Assembly (NCBI RefSeq): GCF_024749045.1
Contig: NZ_CP087184.1
Location: forward strand, 3,596,001-3,660,000
Source: Pseudomonas sp. B21-028
GTDB lineage: Bacteria; Pseudomonadota; Gammaproteobacteria; Pseudomonadales; Pseudomonadaceae
DNA: 64,000 nucleotides
Direction: 5' to 3'
The translations under genes and the position numbers were made by a program. The notes beneath the pieces were generated by a model, which was not told the origin of the DNA, searched no databases, and was given only the letters and a program-made list of their open reading frames with translations. Shown here in pieces: positions 48,124 through 56,593 of this stretch. The stretch's first letter is position 1. Each line of letters opens with the position of its first letter.

Positions 48124-48246
48124 ATGGCGAGGGGATTCAGCGAGACGTCGCACCGCCCCACTGGGCTGCGTAGCAGCCCCAAGAAAACAGGGCCGCTGCG
48201 CGCCCCAGCGGGGCGGTGCGACGTTTCGCTAAATCCCCTCGCCACA
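48124..48246. repeat. REPIN of family 2 within the glycogen operon
   Basis: Arms ATGGCGAGGGGATTCAGCG and the inverse CGCTAAATCCCCTCGCCAC enclose CCGCCCCACTGGG / CCCAGCGGGGCGG. One arm has changes (TTCAGCGAGACG). It separates the DUF2934 gene from glgX and could attenuate or stabilise the transcript. Confidence 0.88.
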
Positions 48247-48359
48247 GGGTTCTGTGTCAGCTCTAGTCACACTGGAGCGCCAGCTCTGGCCACACTGGAA
48301 CCAATGATTTCTGAACCACCCGCTTTGCCGTATCTGTCTGTCTTTTGCAGGAGCAACCC

Positions 48360-50513
48360 ATGACCCGTCCAAAGAAAACCACCCCGCCGCCTGTTATCGA
48401 GGCCTCGCGGATTCGTGAAGGGCTGCCATTCCCGCTCGGCGCGACCTGGGATGGCCTGGGGGTCAATTTCGCGTTGTTCTCAGCCAACGCCACCAAGGTC
48501 GAACTGTGCATTTTCGATGACACCGGCGAGGTCGAAGTCGAACGCATCGAGCTGCCGGAGTACACCGATGAGATCTACCACGGCTATCTGCCCGATGCCC
48601 ATCCGGGGTTGATCTACGGCTACCGGGTCTACGGTCCCTACGATCCGGAGAACGGTCATCGTTTCAATCCCAATAAACTGCTGATCGATCCCTACGCCAA
48701 ACAACTGGTCGGCCAATTGAAATGGTCCGAGGCGCTGTTCGGCTACACCATCGGCCACCCCGACGGCGACCTCAGCTTCGATGAGCGCGACAGCGCCCCG
48801 TTCGTGCCCAAGTGCAAGGTCATCGACCCTGCCCACACCTGGGGCCATGACCATCGCGTCAGCGTGCCTTGGGACAAGACCATCCTGTACGAGACCCATG
48901 TGCGCGGCATCAGCATGCGCCACCCCGCCGTACCGGAAAACCTGCGCGGGACCTTCGCCGGGCTGATGGTCGATGACGTGCTTGAACACATTCGCAAGCT
49001 GGGGGTGTCGTCGGTGGAGCTCTTGCCCATCCATGCGTTCGTCAACGACCAGCACCTGTTGCACAAGGGCATGACCAACTACTGGGGCTACAACAGCATC
49101 GCGTTCTTTGCCCCCGACCCGCGCTACCTGGCCAGCGGCAAGATCGCCGAGTTCAAGGAAATGGTCGCGCACCTGCACGATGCCAACCTGGAGGTCATTC
49201 TCGACGTGGTCTACAACCACACCGCCGAAGGCAACGAGCAGGGCCCGACCCTGTCCATGCGCGGTATCGACAATGCCTCCTACTACCGGCTGATGCCCGA
49301 CGACAAACGCTACTACATCAACGATTCGGGCACTGGCAACACCCTGGACCTGAGCCATCCGTGCGTGTTGCAGATGGTCACCGACTCCCTGCGCTACTGG
49401 GCCACGGAGATGCACGTCGACGGGTTCCGCTTCGACCTTGCCACCATCCTCGGCCGGTATCACGACGGGTTCGATGAGCGCCACAGTTTCCTCGTCGCCT
49501 GCCGCCAGGACCCGGTGCTGCGCCAGGTGAAAATGATCGCCGAACCCTGGGACTGTGGCCCCGGTGGCTATCAGGTGGGGCGCTTCCCGCCGGGCTGGGT
49601 CGAGTGGAACGACAAGTTCCGCGACACCGTGCGCGCCTTCTGGAAAGGCGATGACGGCCAGCTGGCTGATTTCGCCAGCCGCATGACCGCCTCGGGCGAG
49701 ATGTTCAACCAGCGCGGGCGCCGTCCCTATGCCTCGGTGAATTTCGTCACCGCCCACGACGGTTTTACCCTGCATGACCTGGTGTCCTACAACGACAAGC
49801 ACAACGAAGCCAACGATGAAAACAACCAGGACGGCAGCAACAACAACCTGTCCTGGAACCACGGCGTCGAAGGTCCGACGGACGATCCGCAGATCAACGC
49901 CCTGCGCCATCGGCAGATGCGCAACTTCTTCGCGACCCTGCTGTTGGCCCAGGGCACGCCAATGATCGTCGCCGGGGACGAGTTCGCCCGCACCCAGCAT
50001 GGCAACAACAATGCTTATTGCCAGGACAGCGAGATCGGCTGGGTCAACTGGGACCTGAGCGAAGACGGCGCGGCATTGCTCGAGTTCGTCAAACGCCTGA
50101 TCAAGTTGCGCCTGGCCTACCCGATCCTGCGGCGCGGACGGTTCCTGGTGGGTAATTACAACGAGGACATCGGCGTCAAGGACGTGACCTGGCTGGCACC
50201 GGACGGTAGCGAGATGACCATTGAACAGTGGCAGGACAGCCATGGTCGCTGCCTGGGGATGTTGATGGACGGCCGCGCCCAGGAGACCGGCATCCGCCGC
50301 AAGGGCGGTGACGCGACGTTGCTGCTGGTGGTCAACGCGCACCATGACATCGTCAATTTCCGCCTGCCGGAAGTACCTGAAGGCAGCTTCTGGACCTGCA
50401 TGGTAGACACCAACCAGCCCAAGGTGCGGGGCCAGGAGCGTTTCGACTTCGATTCCGAGTACTCCGTCACGGGCCGCTCCTTGCTGTTGTTCGAGTTGCA
50501 ACGCGAAGAATAG
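48360..50513 (+). CDS. glgX: glycogen debranching enzyme GlgX (isoamylase type)
   Basis: The 717-residue GH13 enzyme hydrolyses alpha-1,6 branches of glycogen limit dextrin. An N-terminal CBM48-like domain (FPLGATWDGLGVNFALFSANATKV) precedes the barrel, with DVVYNHTAEGNEQGPT, DGFRFDLATILGR (nucleophile Asp) and IAEPWDCGPGGYQVG (acid Glu), then VTAHDGFTLHDLVSYNDKHN. GCAGGAGCAACCC precedes the ATG at 48360. It ends the glgA-to-glgX run; a long open frame exists on the opposite strand but is an antisense shadow. Product: maltodextrin that TreY, TreZ and MalQ can use. Confidence 0.95.
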   Translation: MTRPKKTTPPPVIEASRIREGLPFPLGATWDGLGVNFALFSANATKVELCIFDDTGEVEVERIELPEYTDEIYHGYLPDAHPGLIYGYRVYGPYDPENGHRFNPNKLLIDPYAKQLVGQLKWSEALFGYTIGHPDGDLSFDERDSAPFVPKCKVIDPAHTWGHDHRVSVPWDKTILYETHVRGISMRHPAVPENLRGTFAGLMVDDVLEHIRKLGVSSVELLPIHAFVNDQHLLHKGMTNYWGYNSIAFFAPDPRYLASGKIAEFKEMVAHLHDANLEVILDVVYNHTAEGNEQGPTLSMRGIDNASYYRLMPDDKRYYINDSGTGNTLDLSHPCVLQMVTDSLRYWATEMHVDGFRFDLATILGRYHDGFDERHSFLVACRQDPVLRQVKMIAEPWDCGPGGYQVGRFPPGWVEWNDKFRDTVRAFWKGDDGQLADFASRMTASGEMFNQRGRRPYASVNFVTAHDGFTLHDLVSYNDKHNEANDENNQDGSNNNLSWNHGVEGPTDDPQINALRHRQMRNFFATLLLAQGTPMIVAGDEFARTQHGNNNAYCQDSEIGWVNWDLSEDGAALLEFVKRLIKLRLAYPILRRGRFLVGNYNEDIGVKDVTWLAPDGSEMTIEQWQDSHGRCLGMLMDGRAQETGIRRKGGDATLLLVVNAHHDIVNFRLPEVPEGSFWTCMVDTNQPKVRGQERFDFDSEYSVTGRSLLLFELQREE

Positions 50514-50782
50514 AACAGGCTCGGTGATAAACGGTTACAGAGAATCAGGTGCCGCAAGGACGCGGCCCAGGAGCCGTGTCACCCGCTTGTACAGTTCAGT
50601 TCGAATAAGAAATTGCAGTTCAGATACACAAGTGACGCGACGAATCGAGCGTCATGGTCAATACTTCGCAGGCGGTATTCCAGGATTCGGAGCACTGCGG
50701 ATCGCAGCCAGCCCTTTCGAGGGCACCCGGGCAGTCGGCTCGAGGCGTGGCTGAAAGATTGAATACAACAAGGACGTATCCC

Positions 50783-51547
50783 ATGAAACTTGCCTCTCGC
50801 TTGCACGGCCGGCAGCACCCGCAAATCTGGAACAGCTCGCCCCGGCTGGCCGACATTCCCATCATCAGCACCCAGACACTCATCCCCGCCGGCGCCCGTG
50901 CCGTCATCCTCTCCCCGCACCCTGGCGATGAGATCGGTGCCTGTGGCGGGTTGCTGCAGTTACTCAGCAACCTGGACTATCCGATGTTGCTGATCTCGGT
51001 CACCGACGGTGACCTCAACCACCCTGCTTCGCCGTTGTGGACCGATGAGCGCCTGCGCATCTATCGGCCCCACCCCCAGGAAAGCGTGGATGCCCTGCAT
51101 CGCCTGGGCATATCGACCCACGGCTTGCAGTGGGTGCGCGGCGGCTTTCCGGAAAAAGCCTTGACCGAACATGAGGCACAGCTGACCGCCTTCATCGGCC
51201 ATTACTTGCGACCGGGCGACGTGGTGTTCGGCACCTGGCGCAAGGACGGCGACAGTGATCACGAGACCGTCGGCCGCGCAGGAGCACTGGCAGCCGAAAG
51301 CGTGGGCGCGACGTTCAACGAACTGCCTGTGTGGGCCTGGCACTGGCCGGTTCGCGAGCAGAACAAGATCCCCTGGCATCGTGCGCGAAAACTGCGCCTG
51401 GACGTCTGGACCACCGCCCGCAAACGCCATGCGATGCACGCCTATGCCAGCCAGCTCAACGGTGAACCCGCCAGTGGTATCGCCCCGCTGGTGCCGCGGG
51501 TCATCCTGGACCGCATGGGGTTGCCGTATGAGATTGTGTTCATCTGA
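50783..51547 (+). CDS. PIG-L-like protein with an altered active site
   Basis: The 254-residue protein has the PIG-L/LmbE fold. The N-terminal zinc motif normally written HPDDE is HPGDE here (His46, Gly48, Asp49, Glu50), and the third zinc-ligand His is His160 in DGDSDHETVGRA. In the family, the first Asp of HPDDE is the general base; a Gly there would be expected to lose normal deacetylase activity while leaving the zinc ligands. AAGGACGTATCCC precedes the ATG at 50783; the frame open further upstream is rejected. It may act on a sugar, peptide or cofactor conjugate (unknown). It follows glgX by 269 bases. Confidence 0.82.
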   Translation: MKLASRLHGRQHPQIWNSSPRLADIPIISTQTLIPAGARAVILSPHPGDEIGACGGLLQLLSNLDYPMLLISVTDGDLNHPASPLWTDERLRIYRPHPQESVDALHRLGISTHGLQWVRGGFPEKALTEHEAQLTAFIGHYLRPGDVVFGTWRKDGDSDHETVGRAGALAAESVGATFNELPVWAWHWPVREQNKIPWHRARKLRLDVWTTARKRHAMHAYASQLNGEPASGIAPLVPRVILDRMGLPYEIVFI

Positions 51548-51581
51548 AGCACCACGAAAGCGTTGGGTCAGGTAGGGCCTC

Positions 51582-51673
51582 TTCGCGAGCAGGCTCGCTC
51601 CCACATTGGCTTCGGATGGTCACACAATACAGTGTCGCTACAAATCTCCTGTGGGAGCGAGCCTGCTCGCGAA
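51582..51673. repeat. family 1 REP pair, arms pointing outward
   Basis: An arm GCGAGCAGGCTCGCTCCCACA (51582-51605) and an arm CCTGTGGGAGCGAGCCTGCTCGC (51648-51673) face in the opposite sense to the usual REPIN order. It lies between the PIG-L-like and nuclease-like genes. Confidence 0.85.
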
Positions 51674-51777
51674 ATCGGTGATGGATCAACATGAAAACTG
51701 GCTGAAACAGTAAATATCCGGAACTGCCAATGCCCCCATCAGTCGCATGAACAGGTACCTCTGATTCAGGAGTGAAT

Positions 51778-52578
51778 GTGACTCGCGATCCCGACTGGCG
51801 GGCTGTCGAATCGGTGCCATTGGACTCGCCTGTGGCGGTCCATCGGCTGCAGGTGCTGACGGTCAATACCCATAAGGGCTTCACCGCCCTCAATCGCCGT
51901 TTCATCCTGCCGGAACTCCGTGAAGCGGTGCGAAGTACCGGTGCCGACCTGGTTTTCCTGCAGGAAGTACTGGGTGAGCACGACCGCCATGCCTCGCGCT
52001 ACGACAATTGGCCACAGACGTCCCAGTACGAGTTCCTTGCCGACAGCATGTGGAGCGACTTCGCCTACGGCCGTAACGCGGTGTACCCCGACGGCCATCA
52101 CGGCAACGCGCTGCTGTCCAAGTACCCGATCCGCCAGTTCCGCAACCTCGACGTTTCAATCACCGGCCCGGAGCGGCGTGGTTTGCTGCATTGCGTGCTG
52201 GACGTGCCAGGCCATGCCGAAGTCCATGGGATCTGCGTGCACTTGAGCCTGCTGGAAAGCCATCGTCAATTACAACTCAAACTGCTCTGCCAATTGCTCG
52301 AATCCTTGCCCGAGGACGCTCCGGTGATCATCGCCGGCGACTTCAACGACTGGCAGTTGCGCGGCAACATCACCCTCGCCCAGCGTCAGTATCTGCACGA
52401 GGCCTTCGAGCACCACCACGGCCGCCCGGCCAGGACCTACCCGGCCCGTTTCCCCCTGCTGCGCCTGGACCGCATCTACCTGCGTAACGCCACCAGCCAT
52501 GCCCCGAAAATCCTCGGCAGCAAGCCCTGGACGCATCTGAGCGACCACCTGCCATTGTCAGTGGAAGTGCATCTGTGA
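51778..52578 (+). CDS. endonuclease/exonuclease/phosphatase family protein (YbhP-like)
   Basis: The 266-residue protein shows the EEP fold: [18 protein letters not shown] (metal-ligand Glu), [10 protein letters not shown] and a late [10 protein letters not shown] (catalytic Asp-His). It hydrolyses phosphodiester or phosphate bonds, either in nucleic acids or in lipids and phosphoinositides. YbhP of E. coli is a close structural relative and sits beside a cardiolipin synthase; no such gene is here. GTG at 51778 has AGGAG at correct distance. Cellular substrate unknown. Confidence 0.85.
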   Translation: MTRDPDWRAVESVPLDSPVAVHRLQVLTVNTHKGFTALNRRFILPELREAVRSTGADLVFLQEVLGEHDRHASRYDNWPQTSQYEFLADSMWSDFAYGRNAVYPDGHHGNALLSKYPIRQFRNLDVSITGPERRGLLHCVLDVPGHAEVHGICVHLSLLESHRQLQLKLLCQLLESLPEDAPVIIAGDFNDWQLRGNITLAQRQYLHEAFEHHHGRPARTYPARFPLLRLDRIYLRNATSHAPKILGSKPWTHLSDHLPLSVEVHL

Positions 52579-52758
52579 AGCCGACGACGGGTCGCTAATG
52601 ACAACGTGCCACCTGTAAGTTCTGACAGTAGCGACGCCTACCTTTCATTGTTACGGTGCCATCCCATACAGCGAGCGTTGCCAGGCCCTGTGTGCCAGCT
52701 GTCGTGCAGCCGATGCTGAAACCGGCATTCCCCGAATGCCGATGCAGAGGGATAGCGC

Positions 52759-55182
52759 ATGAGCTCGCACGATCATGGTTTCAAGCGGCTGTTCAACGCC
52801 TTATGGGTATCCACACCCTTCCTGTTCCCCGTTCCCAACGTCATGGCGGCCTGTACGCTGACGCCAACCGCCGGTAACGACACCTATGTCTGCGACAGCG
52901 GCACCAGCCCCGGGCTGACGGACCTTTCTGGCAACAACAGCCTGACCATGCCCGCCAGTGGCAGTGGCGTCATTCAAGGCGACGTCACGTTTGACGAAGG
53001 CGTCGATCACATCGAAATCCATGCCAACGGCGTGATTGACGGTGACGTGAGCCAGGGCTCGGAGGCCGACGATTTTCTCATGACCGGCGGCCGCATCCTG
53101 TCCCTGTCCCAGGGCGATGGCCTCGATACGTTCACGATGTCCGGCGGCACCATTGTCGATGCCTTCGAGGACGGCGATATCGCGCACATGAGCGGCGGTA
53201 CGATCGGGCGGGTCGATATGAAGCTCGACGACAACCTTTTCGACATGTCGGGCGGCCAGATCATCGGTAACCTGGTGACCGGCTTCGGCCAGGACACCAT
53301 CATCCTTTCGGCGGGACGCATCGGCGGCAACGTCAGTGTCAGTGGCGGCAATGACAGCATTACCGTCAGCGGTGGCGAAATCATCGGCGAGGTCCGTGCC
53401 AGTGCCGGCAATGACCAATTGCAGTGGAGCGGTGGCCTGATCCACTCTGCCATTTCGATGGGTGATGGCAATGACACGGCGCTGTTGCGCGGTCTCGATG
53501 AAACCGCGCTGGCCGTCACCCCAAGCCTGAACGGCGGATTGGGCCAGGACGTCCTGACCCTTGAAGGCAGCACCTCCGGCACGGGCGCCCGTTACGTCAA
53601 TTGGGAGAACGTCAACCTCACCCAGAGTTCGCGCCTGGACCTGAATGACACCCTGGTCCTGGGCGACAGCGCCACGGCCACGGGCACCCTCACCCTCGAC
53701 AGCAGCAGCGTGTTGACCTCGACCCAGGGCAGCCTCACACCGTTCACCGCCGGCCAGTTGGCAACGCTCAACAACGGTGGAACGGTGGACCTTGCCCGGG
53801 ACAATACCCGCACCAACGACACCCTCACCGTGCAGGGTCACTACGTCGGTACCAACGGCCAGCTACGCCTGCAATCGGTTCTGGGAGCCGATGACTCGCC
53901 CAGTGACAAGCTGGTGGTCAATGGAGGAACGCTCACGGGAACCACCGCCATCACTGTGACGAATGTGGGGGGCGCGGGCGCACTGACCACGCAAGACGGT
54001 ATCGAGCTGGTCCAGGCCCAGGGCGGCGCGGTCAGCGACAGCGGTGCGTTTTCGCTGGCCAATGCAGTGTCGGCCGGCGCCTTCGATTACCGCCTGTTCA
54101 AGGGGGGCGTGAACGGCAATGAAAACAACTGGTACCTGCGCTCGACCGTGGTCGCCGGACCGGTGGCGGCACCCAGCCCGGGTTTGCCGTCGTTGCCGGC
54201 GGCAGTGCCGGGCGCCGCGCCCATTCCCTTGTATCGCCCCGAAGTGCCCACCTGGTCGGTGTTGCCTCCCGCGGCGGCGCAACTGACCCTGATGGCCCTG
54301 GGCACCTTCCATGACCGCCAGGGCGACCAGCGCCTGCTCACCGAAACCGGCGCGTTTGGCGCGGGTTGGGGACGGGTCTATGGCAAGGATCTGGACCAGA
54401 GCTGGGCCGGTACGGTTTCGCCTCGGTTCGACGGCTCCATCAAAGGCTTCCAGGTGGGCAACGACCTGTACGGCTCGCAGATGTCGGGCGGCCAGACCCA
54501 ACGCATCGGTTTCTTCGTCGGCCACACCGAACTGAACGGTAATGTCGACGGCTTCAACCTGGGCCTCCAGGACCGACGCGCCGGCAAGATAGAGCTCGAT
54601 GGCGACAGCTACGGGCTCTACTGGACACTCACCGATCCCACCGGCGGTTATGTCGACGCGGTCGTGATGGGCACGCGGCTGGATGGCGACAACCGCTCCG
54701 AGCGCGGTCTCAAGATCGACAACCGTGGGCACGCCCTGACCCTCTCCGCGGAGGCCGGCTACCCATTCGCCGTGGCCACTGACTGGGTCCTGGAACCCCA
54801 GGTCCAGGTGATCCACCAGAAAATCTCCCTGGACAGCCAGGACGACGGTGTCTCCAGGGTCGAATTCGATTCCGACAGCGCCTGGACCGGCCGCCTCGGC
54901 GCCCGGCTCAAGGGCCGTTATCAAGTCAGTGGCATGCCTGTCGAGCCGTATCTGCGGGCAAACCTGTGGCACACCTTTTCCGGCACCGACACGGTGACAT
55001 TCGACAACACCGAACGGGTCGAAACCCAACAGCGCGCCTCCACTGGCGATCTGGGCGTTGGCGTGATCGTAAGCCTGGCCCCCTCCGTCAGCGTCTATGC
55101 CAGCGCGGACTACAGCAACAATCTGGACAGCAACCAACAACGCAGCGTGGCGGGCAATCTTGGTGTGCGGGTCAGTTGGTGA
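52759..55182 (+). CDS. autotransporter with asparagine/glycine-rich passenger and beta-barrel
   Basis: The 807-residue protein has a long signal peptide (about 1-31), a passenger of short repeats of the type SGG(x)I(x)G(x)V (about 60-270), and a C-terminal barrel (about 500-807) ending VRVSW, with the terminal aromatic expected for outer-membrane assembly. Repeats such as FTMSGGTIVD, HMSGGTIGR, DMSGGQIIG and TVSGGEIIGE suggest a right-handed beta-helix stalk. A Pro/Ala-rich linker (about 470-500) joins the parts. AGAGGGATAGCGC precedes the ATG. It should display or release the passenger outside the cell. The barrel resembles the next gene's product. Confidence 0.88.
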   Translation: MSSHDHGFKRLFNALWVSTPFLFPVPNVMAACTLTPTAGNDTYVCDSGTSPGLTDLSGNNSLTMPASGSGVIQGDVTFDEGVDHIEIHANGVIDGDVSQGSEADDFLMTGGRILSLSQGDGLDTFTMSGGTIVDAFEDGDIAHMSGGTIGRVDMKLDDNLFDMSGGQIIGNLVTGFGQDTIILSAGRIGGNVSVSGGNDSITVSGGEIIGEVRASAGNDQLQWSGGLIHSAISMGDGNDTALLRGLDETALAVTPSLNGGLGQDVLTLEGSTSGTGARYVNWENVNLTQSSRLDLNDTLVLGDSATATGTLTLDSSSVLTSTQGSLTPFTAGQLATLNNGGTVDLARDNTRTNDTLTVQGHYVGTNGQLRLQSVLGADDSPSDKLVVNGGTLTGTTAITVTNVGGAGALTTQDGIELVQAQGGAVSDSGAFSLANAVSAGAFDYRLFKGGVNGNENNWYLRSTVVAGPVAAPSPGLPSLPAAVPGAAPIPLYRPEVPTWSVLPPAAAQLTLMALGTFHDRQGDQRLLTETGAFGAGWGRVYGKDLDQSWAGTVSPRFDGSIKGFQVGNDLYGSQMSGGQTQRIGFFVGHTELNGNVDGFNLGLQDRRAGKIELDGDSYGLYWTLTDPTGGYVDAVVMGTRLDGDNRSERGLKIDNRGHALTLSAEAGYPFAVATDWVLEPQVQVIHQKISLDSQDDGVSRVEFDSDSAWTGRLGARLKGRYQVSGMPVEPYLRANLWHTFSGTDTVTFDNTERVETQQRASTGDLGVGVIVSLAPSVSVYASADYSNNLDSNQQRSVAGNLGVRVSW

Positions 55183-55218
55183 CCCCAGCGCGACCGCGTC
55201 CGACGGTGATTTGACGCC

Positions 55219-55270
55219 AATCAGGCCCATCGATAACCGAAAAGAATCAGTTATTTATCGGGCCTGATTT
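55219..55270 (+). terminator. terminator-like inverted repeat after the autotransporter gene
   Basis: AATCAGGCCC at 55219-55228 pairs with GGGCCTGATT at 55260-55269, and inner AT-rich bases extend the stem imperfectly. A short T-run follows. It lies 37 bases after the stop codon. Confidence 0.6.
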
Positions 55271-55482
55271 CATAACGCCATTCATCGCACAGTTTCTTGA
55301 CGCGATGACATCGGTCTTCTTGACTACACCGTACTACCCCCGGAAATACAGTCAGGGGCAGGCCTCGGGAACCCGTTACGGCGGGCCGCCCGAGACTTGC
55401 CTCAATCCATTCGGTCGCCCCTCATTCGGGGTAGGAGAGACGCCCAAAGCGAGAGACGCATGCGATTGCAAGGCAGACCCCC

Positions 55483-56388
55483 ATGAGAACTTCCCCCCGC
55501 CCACAAGAAATCACCACCACCTTCTATACCGTGTCGACTTCGTTGTTGCTGTGCTCATCCATGGAGGTCATGGCCTGGCCCGTCGAGCAATCCTGGTATG
55601 GCCGAACACCCTCCGACGACTCGAATGCCACCCTCATCAATCCCGAGCCTGCATCCGACAAGAGCCCCGCCCTGTTCACGCTTCGCAACGACAACGGCCA
55701 TACCCAGCGCATGGGCCTGATCGGTGGCCAGAGCCAGATCATCGCCAATACCGGCGGCATGCTGGTAAGCCCGGTCATGGCCGAACCGGGCAAAGACGCG
55801 TTGAACCTGCAGGGAACGAACCTGGGCGCCTACTGGAGCCTCACCGGCCCCGCTGGCTGGCATGTGGACCTGAGCGCCAGTGGCGGCCGGGTCAACGGTT
55901 ACAGCCGTACCGAGCAGGGCCAGCGCCAGGCAGCCGAAGGCAATGCCGTCACGCTGTCGGTCGAAGGTGGCTTTCCCATCGGCATCAGTGACAACTGGGT
56001 GGTCGAACCCCAGGCGCAATTGATCAACCAGCGCGTGACCCTCGACACCGGTAACACCGAGGACGGCAGCAGCAGTGCACTGAGTACCTGGAGCGGGCGT
56101 GTGGGGGCACGGCTCAAAGGTACTTATGAAGTCAACGGCCTGGGCGTGGAGCCCTACGTGCGGACCAACCTGTGGCACACCGTCCAGAGCGCAGACACCC
56201 TTTCCCTGGACAAGGTCGACAAGATCAGCAGTAGCCGCAAATCCTCCACCGTCGAGCTGGGCCTGGGCCTGGTGGCTCGGGTCACGCCGGTGGTGAGCCT
56301 GTACGTCAGCGCCGATTACAGCAGCGACGTCGACGACAACGACCTCAATGGCGTGATTGCCAGCCTGGGCGTACGGATGCGCTGGTGA
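55483..56388 (+). CDS. orphan autotransporter beta-barrel without a passenger
   Basis: The 301-residue protein has a short N-terminal region with a likely signal sequence (TTFYTVSTSLLLCSSMEVMA), about 60 further residues, and a barrel of about 230 residues ending VRMRW. Blocks such as AYWSLTGPAGWHVDL, FPIGISDNWVVEPQAQL and VRTNLWHTVQSAD match, in order, blocks of the preceding autotransporter's barrel, so it is probably a truncated duplicate. Several strands fewer than a normal 12-strand barrel may be present. AAGGCAGACCCCC precedes the ATG. Without a passenger it may be inactive, or work with a partner. Confidence 0.75.
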   Translation: MRTSPRPQEITTTFYTVSTSLLLCSSMEVMAWPVEQSWYGRTPSDDSNATLINPEPASDKSPALFTLRNDNGHTQRMGLIGGQSQIIANTGGMLVSPVMAEPGKDALNLQGTNLGAYWSLTGPAGWHVDLSASGGRVNGYSRTEQGQRQAAEGNAVTLSVEGGFPIGISDNWVVEPQAQLINQRVTLDTGNTEDGSSSALSTWSGRVGARLKGTYEVNGLGVEPYVRTNLWHTVQSADTLSLDKVDKISSSRKSSTVELGLGLVARVTPVVSLYVSADYSSDVDDNDLNGVIASLGVRMRW

Positions 56389-56399
56389 AACACCGAACT

Positions 56400-56428
56400 G
56401 TGGCGAGGGGATTTATCCCCTCGCCACA
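56400..56428. repeat. minimal family 2 REP hairpin
   Basis: GTGGCGAGGGG and CCCCTCGCCAC flank ATTTAT: only the outer arm of family 2 remains, as a perfect 11-pair hairpin. It lies directly after the barrel gene. Confidence 0.85.
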
Positions 56429-56593
56429 ACGAACTGCGCAAGTCTCAAGTGAGCAGCATTGCGCATCCGGGTCGGCAAAAACGCAGTTGCCGGCCCCTGC
56501 CACTTAAAAACTCCCCCCATTAAGGCGTATAACCCTGGAAGCGAAGACGACGGCTAGTCGTCGCAGGGTTCATTTCTTTGAGGGAGTAACGAC

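Noticed and set aside
48480..50501. 673-codon open frame on the minus strand inside glgX
   Set aside because: It is antisense to a strongly supported gene. GC-rich codons leave few stops in the opposite frame, and the product has no recognisable domain or ribosome site.
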